Shown here: positions 44,231 to 53,556 of the stretch, piece after piece
Position numbering within the stretch: the first letter of the stretch is position 1
How the letters are laid out: each line of letters opens with the position of its first letter
Assembly (NCBI GenBank): GCA_037903475.1
Contig: JBAJFG010000057.1
Span: 620,001-684,000 of the forward strand
Direction: 5' to 3'
DNA length: 64,000 nucleotides
Origin: Ancylostoma caninum
Taxonomy: Eukaryota; Nematoda; Chromadorea; Rhabditida; Ancylostomatidae
Position numbers and translations under genes: made by a program
The notes under the pieces: generated by a model
What the model saw: only the letters and a program-made list of their open reading frames with translations
Told to the model about the DNA's origin: nothing
Databases searched by the model: none

Positions 44231-45011
44231 GTTTCATTTCACCATTTCATTAGCTCTAATATTATACTTTATGCGCGATAAGTATTGACTTCCAATGTGC
44301 AACACACGCGGTGTAAATATAGCCACATGATCTATGCAAAAATGTGGGCAATAATCACGCCAATCAAGTTTCCTCATTCATGCTCAACCCGAACCCTTTC
44401 GACATGGTTGGTCATTGAGTTCGTCGCAAGCTCAAATCGAATCGGCTCCCAGATATCAAACCGCGTCGCCGAGACATGAGCAGGTCTTTCTCTTCAAGTT
44501 GCTCCACGCAACGTGCTCAAGAGAATTGAGGTGGAAACTTTTCGAGACCCTTCCTCAGAAGTGAACCTCAAAAATATTTGATGGTTTCTATTTCACGGCA
44601 GCTAGCATGCCGACAAGAACCACCCGTCCGAGATTTTTTTGTAGCGCGCTTGGGTTTGCATCGCAGAAATGGCCTTGAAATAGTGCGTGTCTTACACCCA
44701 CAAATCCTGTGTCGAACGTTCTGACGGGCAAGATATGACCATCTCGCCACGATTAAGACAACTCGCTAACAGCAGTTTTGACTAAAAAGTTGGACAAACT
44801 TGATTCTGTGTACAAAGGTGCGTTATGTTCACATTCACACTCCGTTTCAGTCAGCGCATTCAAACCAAAGGCGGTCGGACTGAGCATACGTTATAAAATT
44901 TGCTTCACATGGGCGTTTCTCATGTTATACCCACTTACCTGCTTGTCTTTGCACGCGTTGCTGCACTTTTTATAAAAATTCATTACCTTTCAAGTATCCC
45001 TTGTGGATCTA
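44231..45011. other. Probable astacin intron sequence
   Basis: Lies between the EGF-like and CUB exons, with no coding pattern recognised. Astacins of this layout have no expected domain here. Confidence 0.4.
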
Positions 45012-46157
45012 TTAGGTGCGTGCAAAAGTTTCGTGACAGTTGCACCTAATTTTTCAAAACGTTATAACTTGACTCAAGGTCAGCAATCTTGTTCAAGACA
45101 AAAAGCTTTGGCATCTGCGTAATGTTGCCTATATGGCACAGAAAAGATTTTTCCAGACGCTAGAAATTGGACAGGTCTGCACCTGTAATAGTGGCGCACG
45201 TTGTTCACGTAAGAGGCAGGCATAAGGAGTAATATAGATAAGGCTAGAGTTCCGGAGCACGAATGGCCACAGCCGGAGCAGACCACATATTTCAACCTGT
45301 GTCGGCCCTATGCTCAAGAGTTTTCCCGTGATTACTTTAGGGAAAAGAAACTACTATGGAGCGATTATTGTGCATTCATTTGAAAAAAAAAATTCATTAC
45401 AGATGAGTCACGTTTCTGACCATGAAAGGTCAAAATTTTTTGAAGAAGGTGGTGATGGTTAGGCCATTTTTCAGGTGGGTGGCAGGAGGACTCCGGGATG
45501 ACCTTCTCCTATTGTCGTACCTGACCCGTTCTCCATCAACGATAACAATTCTTCCATGAAACGAATTGTTAGAAAATCTGAAGTTGGAATATCTGCAGAC
45601 TTATTAGTGTGTACGTTGGTGCTCCTCACTTAACTCACGCAAAATTCATCTACTCATCTTCCCTTGTTACCTTCAAGTGACGAAACATTGTTGACTAAAT
45701 TCCCCGTAATGTCTTGCGCAGTTTGCACGAGGTCTGGTTCAACCTCCTCTTATTTGGTCGTTTGCGATGACCAAATGTTTGACCTACTTGTGAAGCAATT
45801 TCCAGGCTCTCATCTCCGCTCAGAATTCCTAGGAACCCTCAAGCACCTGGCGTTTTAGAAAATATACTCTCCAAAAACACATTACTGATGCAATGGGTCG
45901 CTCTTCTTGTTAATCGTTTAGATTTGATTTCATATAGTGAAATTCCCCAAATTATTGCACAGCTCATAGCATTGGTTTTACACCCAAAACAGAGCAACGA
46001 TGTGATATAAATCCCAATCCAAGAATGGTATGGGTAGCAAATGTTTCAGGCTACCAGCATACTTGAAAACCATTGCAGGATATTCCAAACGCATGGAGCA
46101 AAACGACGTTGAACGGTGAAATACCACCAACTGCCCTGGAACTTTTGCACGCACCAA
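45012..46157. mobile_element. Mariner-type element (1146 bp) within the astacin intron
   Basis: The ends read TTAGGTGCGTGCAAAAGTT at 45012 and, in reverse complement, TTGGTGCGTGCAAAAGTT from 46157. TA lies outside both (45010-45011 and 46158-46159). GTGCAAAAGTT-type ends are typical of mariner. The interior has no convincing transposase, only a short TDESRF-like stretch near 45410, so it is decayed or non-autonomous. Confidence 0.78.
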
Positions 46158-46289
46158 TAACAGTAAACATTTGAAGTCTAAGTGTTAGGCCATTATCTTT
46201 CGAATCACTGAAGAATCTAACGGTAGCCATCTGGATGTGAAAGGTGCTCGAAGCAAGCAAGGTGTACCAGAATTTGACGTGCACAATCG

Positions 46290-46735
46290 GTAACCCTAAC
46301 AAAGAGATGCGGGAGGTTTTCGAAATTTGCAACTACTGGGTTAAGGTGCGCGAAATAATTCTCACATAGTGAATGAGACAAAGAGCACCGGCTACTTCAG
46401 TCACCTGCTGGCATTCAAATCGAGGTGAGGATCGACAAACTAATCGGCATTTCGCTGTTGAGGGACGCCAGTATTTTGGTGTGGAACTGAATACCCAGAT
46501 AGACCAGATGGCGACTGGGTACAGGTTTCTTTCAGAGTTGTTTGAAGTGTTGGAAGTGGAAGATGTCGTTGTCCTTACGGTTGGATAAGTACTAGCAAGT
46601 CAGACTGGAGTTACAGATTCTGCGCCAAATAAGACGAAGAGATCTCCCTCCTTGCTCATTCGAGGCGTGGTCCCATCGTCATCTACAGTCAAGTAGCGCA
46701 GGCAGACATCACGATTCAGTACCGCTACGAGTGCA
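46290..46735 (+). pseudogene. Astacin CUB-domain exons
   Basis: Three exons can be traced. The first ends at 46345 (REVFEICNYWVK). The second, 46401-46524, opens SPAGIQIEVRIDKLIGIS and after a 2-base shift reads GRQYFGVELNTQIDQMATGY. The third starts at 46617 (FCAK, stop, DEEISLLAHS, GPIVIYSQVAQADITIQYRY). Introns of 55 bp and 92 bp end in TTCAG and TACAG. This is the CUB fold that follows EGF in many nematode astacins and is thought to guide substrate binding. A shift, a stop, and C replaced by R before QYFG show decay. Confidence 0.85.
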
Positions 46736-46739
46736 CAAA

Positions 46740-47820
46740 ATCAATCGTGTTGGGATGCTCTATGAAGACAAGTAACCGACGGTAAACCAGGACCGAAAAC
46801 AACCATCCCTCGTCCTACTCTCCTACCGGGGCAGAAATGCGAAGATAGCGTAGCGTGAGAAAAGTTTTTTTTGCACTTGTGACAACCTATCTCAGAATTG
46901 GCTCTCCAGCTGCACCCAGAACATAACAAATCGAAAGTCCTTCCGAAAGAGAACAAGATGGTCATGTGTTCCAAATTGTGTGGATTCTGCTAGATACACC
47001 ACGAACAAAGAGGTCCACCTGCTTTACTTGCCAATTAAGATGAACGATGAGGTTGTTCACACCTTTTGTGAAAACAGCGTGATCGCGTTCTACAAATCTA
47101 GTTACGAGAGATTTTTAGAATTATATAATCAACTAGCATATTTCTCACTGGACTTACTTACTAAGACGAGAAACTGTAAAGTGTGAAAAGTGGGACGCCT
47201 TTGCTTTACTTCAGAGCAGACCTATTCTGCAAAAATTCAGACAAAAAGGTAGCTACGGTAGTTAATACATTTGCAATCTGGGGAGAATCGCGTTATTCAC
47301 ACAGGATCCCGTTGGAGCGAGTTAGCGAGGGAGGAAGAAGGAGAAGAACAGTGTGTGGCGAATGTGAGATACAAGCAGCCTAAACATTGCGCAAAACATC
47401 AGGCGCCAACGGCAGCAGTGTGGAGCTGGTGATCATCGTCTGACTCAAACAGTGACAACTGTGATGCAGCGTTATGCTTTTGTCAATCTGAAAGAAAGCC
47501 TACATCATGTATTGCTTCGCAGAAATGCTCGATGCTCTTACCATGGCACGTCACAGTTTCATGGAAATTTTATATAAGTTCACCTCACATTTCTGTGGAA
47601 CCTTTTTTTTTGAGAATTTTGAGGAGAGCTGGGCACTTTTATAGCATGTTTGGAACAATGATGAGAGCCGGCGAAATTGCGACGGTAAATGGCTGTTGGA
47701 CGTCAATTTTGGCGCCATTGTTGTGAACTCATATACATTGCGCATCGAATCACGTGAACCCTTTTTAGGATAGGGAAATAACCCGAAAACAAATACCTCG
47801 TCTCCCTTCATAATTTTTCG
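46740..47820. other. No recognisable gene
   Basis: Sequence downstream of the CUB exons. No thrombospondin or other astacin tail domain was seen. Several 60-70-codon frames are unassigned. Confidence 0.35.
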
Positions 47821-47829
47821 GGTTTTTCC

Positions 47830-47935
47830 GTTTTCCGGGCTAAAAACCCGTAAAACGTAAAACGTAAAACGGAACGCCAAAAATGGGCGGAAAACGGAAA
47901 GCGTAAAACGGAAAACGGAAAATTCCGCACACCCC
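47830..47935. repeat. Short degenerate repeat of CGTAAAACGGAAAA words
   Basis: GTAAAACGTAAAACGTAAAA, CGGAAAACGGAAAGCGTAAA and related words, 6-14-base period. Confidence 0.8.
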
Positions 47936-48122
47936 TGATTCAAACCCTCGACCGCTCCTTAATAGTCTGATGCGCCATCCACTCGGCCACCTCGCCACAG
48001 ATGACATCACACTAGGCCTATCGTCTTATAATCAAGGGAAACCAAGTTATTCGGAGATGGGTCTCTATACACTCCACGGTCCCAGGAGAGGTAATCAAGG
48101 TAATCACAGTTGTTTTGAGTAA

Positions 48123-48347
48123 TCAAAGTTTCATAAATCCCAGCTCTACATGGAGTCCTATGGCAGTGCAATATAGAAATATTTGGCGCACTCTCCTGAT
48201 CTCATCAGGACCATTGGGCAAAAATGATATGTATACATCAACATCATCGTAGACAATGCTTCTGTGAGTGGATGTTCCATCTCGATCCCCGGGGTTAGCC
48301 TCGGGCACTTCCCTTATTCGTAGTACACCCGGTTCGCCCTCTAACAT
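48123..48347 (-). pseudogene. Fragment related to the helicase relic at 51460-51500
   Basis: The 74-codon frame opens MLEGEPGVLRIREVPEANPG, nearly identical to MLEGERGVLRIREVHKAY at 51460 on the plus strand, then diverges (VDVYISFLPNGPDEIRRVRQ). It is joined at its start to a long palindrome. It is probably a rearranged partial copy of the same element or gene. Confidence 0.5.
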
Positions 48348-48434
48348 ATTCGAATAGGGGCTCGTGAGATTGTCAACAGAGGGAGTAACGGTGACAATCT
48401 CACGAGCCCCTTTTCGAATATGTTAGAGGGCGAG
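48329..48434. repeat. Long near-perfect palindrome, ~43-base arms
   Basis: GCCCTCTAACATATTCGAAT and GGGGCTCGTGAGATTGTC on the left are mirrored by GACAATCTCACGAGCCCC and TTCGAATATGTTAGAGGGC on the right around an ~18-base loop (AACAGAGGGAGTAACGGT). One arm plus loop matches 51415-51475 in the helicase relic. Confidence 0.9.
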
Positions 48435-48439
48435 CCTTG

Positions 48440-50795
48440 CTCGAGGATTCTTCATCACATGTTAACATGTAAAGCTACCTGCTTTCCGATGCAATGATAC
48501 ATCCCCCGTTTGTTGTCACCTCACTTAATAAAAGCCCATGGACCTGTCATGGCTAGTCAGTCTCTACCTTGCGCGAGGATATCCCCCAGTGAATTTAATA
48601 GCTGTGAACTATTTGTTGTAAATGACACATCGTAAGGCCCATGGCATAAACCACAGCGATGCTGTCGCCATGACCGTTCACCACCAAAAGTTCTCGCACG
48701 ACAGCTCCTATGCCAGCACGCTATTCCACGCAACTGAGTGATAAAATATGAGAACTTGTAACATTTTGTTCCTCCCACTTCCAAAAATCTTCTTTACGCC
48801 GGCAGCATCGGCTGTGAAGTATGCTATGGGCCTAAATAAGGACCGAAAATAATTGAAGTTGAGATTGTTGTTGGTATACTCCAACAAATGAGGGCCTGCT
48901 TGGATAGTTAAGAGGAACTAGAGGTGGTCGCTTGAGAAACAACTGGTAGTGAAGAAGAAAGTGGGAAGCAAAATTACACTCATATCAAAAAAGGAAAAAA
49001 ATGAGAGCTGAAGCAATCCTGCGTCAATTGTTGACTCGCTGTTTAAGGCTAACATCAATTTTAGCATTTTGTATGTTTACGAACATCTCTCTCACTGCTC
49101 GAATCTTCAGCACCCCCCCCCCCCCCGCCCGCCATTTGAGCGCTGGCGCACATCGACGTATCCGCATCTTTCACATCATTCGGCCCAGTAGACCCATCTT
49201 CCACAGGTGGACCCAAATCCTGGCTTTCCTCACACCTGGGCCATAGCGTACCTCTCTCCATCCGCGAACCCATATCCTGACATTCCTCACACTTCTATGC
49301 CATGTCGGATCTCTCTTCTATCCACGAACCTACATCCTAAAGTCCCCTTAACTTTTAGGCTACAGAACACCCATGTGCCATCGGCAGCCCATGTCTTCGT
49401 GCTCCACACACTTTTGAACTATAGTGCACCCTCCTCCATCCGCGAACCCGTATCCTGGAGTTCCTAATAATTGGGCTACAGCGGACCCCTCCATCCACAT
49501 CACAGCCTTATCCTGGCATTCTCAACGTTTTTAGGCCACAGCAGACCCATCGCCCATCGGTCTGCCCGTAGTTTCGGGTTCCTCACACTTGGGCCATATC
49601 GGACCTCACCTACTCCCGCGGGTCCGTATCCTGGTGTTCCTTACACCTGGGCAACAGTAAACTCCTCCATTCGCGAACCCATATACTGCAGTTCCCCTAA
49701 ATTTTAGGCCACAGAAGACCCACCATCCATCGGTGGGCTCCTATTTTGGCGCTCCTCACAGTTGCGCCACATGAACCCCTACTCCATCTGCACAACCTTT
49801 TCTTAGAGTTTCCCACAGTTTGAGGCCACAACAGACCCGTCGCCCATCGTTGGACCCGCATCCTGGCGTTGCTCACAATTGCGCTCCAGGAAACCTCTCC
49901 TCCATCAGCACATAACCGTATCCTAGCACTATTGACCACTGGTACACTTGCCACCCATCGGTGCATCCGTACCTTTAATACGTCTCAAGAGCAATGGAAG
50001 TTAGAAGCCATCCAGAAAGTCTGACTAATTACGTTTTCGGTCACAGGAAATGTCGCAATGACCTATGATGGCGCATTTTTTCTATGCATGTGAGTGTACA
50101 AACTGGAACTTATTCCGGACAAATGGTAGATGAAGAAGCTGCGACACTTTTTAAATTTATTTATTGATGCACTCAAGGTGCGCAAGCCAAATGGAGGATA
50201 AGAAAATGGTTAAATGCAAAGTGAGAGTTAAAACAGAACGAACATCATATTCAGAGTTGAGAAATAGAATAGAAGTACTGATAAAAAGGCAAGTTGGAGC
50301 ACAAATCTCACGGACATGTGAGAGGATGCTACGGATAGCACCGCTGCACTGTGCCCAGGAAGTTCTCAACACGTGCACGGATCTTGCTGAAGCGAAGCAG
50401 CAGCGCAGCCAGATGATTTCAGTGCTGAACAAGAGATGTTGTGCAGTGGTTATCCTGCTCCGTATGTTGTGCTGCCTGAAAGTCTTGCTAACACTCCCTA
50501 GCCCGGTGATTGCGAGACCGCCAGCGCGGACACGGGTTCCGCAGCGAAACCCTGAAATCATTGGCCAAGTCTCTCTCTTTATACACTGGACACAGTACCC
50601 ATCATTCTGCCTCTGAGGATATGAATCACTCACTGTGCAAGGATTGCGAGCTCAACGAGGATCTAGCCTCATCACGCTCCATAAATCGGTTTTTCGTCTG
50701 ATGTCCTTGCATATCTTTCCGCACCATTGTCTATGCACTGCAGTGCTATCGAATAGTGACGCCAAAAAACCCTTACCAGTTTTTATATAGGTGGA
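48440..50795 (-). mobile_element. Helitron-like element D (non-autonomous, 3'-truncated)
   Basis: On the minus strand it starts TCCACCTATATAAAAACTGG, TAAGGG at 50795 with A outside. It shares with E the 5' module (CTCCATAAATCGGTTTTTCG, TATCCTGCTCCGTATGTTGT, GAGACCGCCAGCG) and, near 48480, CTTTCCGATGCAATGATACATCC. The array occupies 49125-49965. The CTAG end is missing: sequence similarity stops near 48440, beside the palindrome, so a rearrangement removed the 3' end. Confidence 0.78.
49125..49965. repeat. ~55-58-bp array inside element D
   Basis: Units of TCCGCGAACCCGTATCCTGG, GTTCCTCACACTTGGGCC and ACAGCGGACCCATC-type words, about 14, very degenerate, preceded by a C14 run near 49114. Confidence 0.9.
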
Positions 50796-51410
50796 TTGGT
50801 AGCGTCTTAGAACTTGTTAGTGTTTATTTGACATTTTGCTTAGTTTTTTAATCCTTTCCAAAAGTCGTTCTCTTCCATGGACCTCAAAATACCTATGTCA
50901 CACCTATAGGGTGCGCCAAAGTAGCCAAAGAGCCATTTCTACTGTGAACAGCAGTTTTTTTCCGGAACTAACCTCTTTTAGCGCCTGCACAGGCTTGAAG
51001 AATCTTCCTAGACACGGTGACGAAAATCACTCCTTATTCGCGGTGAGTCTCTTTCCCGTGCCCCAAAACGTTTTCTGTAGTGGACTTCGGATGGATCTGA
51101 ATTTTACATATAGTAGTTTAGGGCTAACTCTCTACTGCTGAAACCATGTAATGAATTGGATCATCAATTGCTTGTCACGGCCTAAACAGGCATTTCATCT
51201 GGTGTACCGATTTCGCTGGTTTTCGCGATCTAAAGCGTGTATTCCAGAAATGGAAGCAGTACTGGTGAATGTTTCAGAATCTCTGTTACCTCACAAATCT
51301 GTCAGCAAAATTTGGTCCTTGGAAACTGATTGAGTGGAATTTAACATTGAGAAATGAGTTCAAATGCGACCTGATGATCTATTTTCCCATTTTTTCGCTC
51401 AGTGATATTG
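50796..51410. other. No recognisable gene
   Basis: Unique sequence between element D and the helicase relic. A 101-codon frame at 50836-51141 is unassigned. Confidence 0.35.
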
Positions 51411-51419
51411 TCACTGTTA

Positions 51420-52190
51420 CTCCCTCTGTTGACAATCTCACGAGCCCCTATTCGAATATGTTAGAGGGCGAGCGGGGTGTACTACGAATAAGGGAAGTGC
51501 ACAAGGCTTATGAGGAGTTCATACAGAACCACATGGTAGCGCTAGGGATGAACGAGCGAGAGCGTTACGAGTCCATGATCGCAAAGCGCGATGTCTTGAC
51601 CAATGTCGCCGCGATGATTCGCACGCACTTCCACTTTGAGGGCCCAAATCATCTGTCTGACGACCTCTTTGTTGCTGAACACCCCGTCTCGAGGTGGTGA
51701 TCGGCGACGAGGCTTCCCAGATCCCGGAGCCGGTGTTCGTGGCGATTGCTGATCGTCTGCCGGACAATCGCCACGTGTGCTTCAGCGATGTGCATCAGTT
51801 TGAACCTCATGCCCGCTGCCCGCGTTCCTCTAACCCGGCGGTATTCGGTGCGTGAAGCGTTATGAGTGTGCTCACCACCTCTGCAAGGGTACCAGTCGCC
51901 CCTTTTGTCACTACTTTCAGGCGCACCTGTCTTTCAGTGAACTTCCGAGCTGGCTCACCTACGGAGGGACGCTCGGACGCGCGATATGGGATTAAGCCAT
52001 CTACGTGGACACGGTCCAAGGACGGGAAAAGGACGTCATACTCCTGACGACGAAGACTGACTTCGACCATGAAGGCGTCGAATTCCTGGATGACCAGCGA
52101 CGTATGAACGTGGCTCTGACCCGTTCCCGTCATGGCCAGTTCGTTCTGGGTCACGCAGAGTTTCTGCGCCAGGTTCGCTACTGAACTGGT
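51420..52190 (+). pseudogene. UPF1-like superfamily-1 helicase relic
   Basis: The first frame (to 51700) reads MLEGERGVLRIREVHKAYEE, NERERYESMIAKRDVLTN, a linker before the motor. Another frame then gives [20 protein letters not shown] (motif II, DEAx box) and [15 protein letters not shown] (motif III region), followed by VPVAPFVTTFR and ELPSWLTYGGTL. Motif V ([20 protein letters not shown]) and motif VI ([19 protein letters not shown]) end near 52190. This order is specific to the UPF1/Dna2/ZNFX1-like group that unwinds RNA or DNA, and differs from the Pif1-type helicase of Helitrons. Motif I was not seen, frames shift at least three times, and the segment between III and V is shortened. Whether it is host-derived or from a mobile element is unknown. 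Confidence 0.82.
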
Positions 52191-53480
52191 GTGCTCGAAT
52201 AGGCCACTGAGCACAACGCTCTGATTCCAGCGTCGGACCTCCCCAGGTTCTTTCGCTCTGATTGAGCAGTTACATATGTTTTCTACTTCATTAGGGTGAG
52301 TATTTCCACATATTTACGCACATTCAGTCATATTCCGTTAGCTTCTCAATTTTTTCTTATTGTCCGCACACTACTTAAAGTCCGGGACGGACTTTTGTCA
52401 ACGAGGGGAGGTGTAAACGGTTGCAAAATCCCTATGACTAGGAGTGCAGGTCTTTTCTTAGACCGTACATTCCGCAGCTTCCATTGCGCGCCTCTAACTC
52501 CTTATACTCAAGGAGTGGCGACCATACGAGAGGGAACAGAGGACCGTGCGCTGTCACCGAGCGGTCGACCAGTCGACGGACCGACTGCCCAGCTACAACT
52601 ACCCTTTGCCAGCCGTCCCCCTCGCCAAGACGTCCGTGTGATCTAACCTACCAATCATTCTTTAGTACCAAGCCTGTGAGCAGACTCCATAATAAACTTC
52701 TATAATTCTAGTGTATTCAGTGCACTCTGGGACTCCGACACTTTCACGGCGCCACGCTGTTCACTCTATACGAGCCTGAAAAGGACTTTATGGCGAAGTT
52801 GAAGACAGACGAGAGTTTTTATTCACCCACTGCTCTTCGAGTCTGTTCAGTTGGACTTCAATTGTTTCCGCAGTTGGAACATAGTAATCGCATGCATGCA
52901 AACATAAAAATGGACACCCCACCCTGGATGAATCGTGAAATCCCCTTCGTACTTTGGATCGGAAAGCTTTACCAACCTTCTCGCTTCTTTGTTTAATATA
53001 AAGTTGAATGCGTGAGGCAGCCAATCACATTTGGCATAAACTACCCCATGCTAGCACGGAAAAGTCGCTATTTCGACAAAAAAAAAGGGGATCCACATTC
53101 AAACCACTGACCTCCTGGATGAGTCGTGCGACAGGCTATGAAATCTTTCATCATGCCTCCAAGTTGCTGCCTTTGAAAAGCTGGCATTCTTCATTGTCAT
53201 GATTATTTTCGCGACTTATGTGGCATACATACATTCAGCATCGGCATTCCTCAGATCCGACTTGTTTACGCTCAAATCGTCCAGTGATGGCGGGCAAAAT
53301 GGGTGAAGCAGCCAATCACAGCCGCTCGCCCCACTCACCCACGTGACGACGGGAGGGCGGAGGTAGGTCTCTGCGCTTTACTACAGTAGATAGAGTGGAT
53401 GAAGATAAGTTTGAATTGAAGTGAAGATACATAGATTCTGTATCTTCCCTTCTTGGCGAAATATGATCTTGATCGTATCA
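52191..53480. other. No recognisable gene
   Basis: About 1.3 kb. There is an AATAAA-like signal near 52690. No supported frame. Confidence 0.35.
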
Positions 53481-53555
53481 ATCATATTATTATCAGCTGA
53501 TTGATATTTGAGATATAGGAGGATCATATTATTATCAGCTGATTGATATTTGAGA
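53481..53555. repeat. 33-bp direct repeat flanking an 11-14-bp Helitron-end remnant
   Basis: ATCATATTATTATCAGCTGA, TTGATATTTGAGA occurs at 53481-53513 and 53523-53555. Between them, ATATAGGAGGATCA matches the 5'-end junction of element E at 56339-56354. Element E starts (CTAG) two bases after the second copy. Confidence 0.85.
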
Positions 53556-53556
53556 A

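Noticed and set aside
45012..46157. Full mariner transposase between the TTAGGTGCGTGCAAAAGTT ends
   Set aside because: Only a short TDESRF-like stretch was seen; the catalytic blocks HDNARPH and PSDYHLF are absent in all frames.
51420..52190. Helitron helicase supplying the Helitron-like family
   Set aside because: Motifs V and VI ([18 protein letters not shown]) are of the UPF1/Dna2 type, not the Pif1 type found in Helitrons, and no Rep motif is present.
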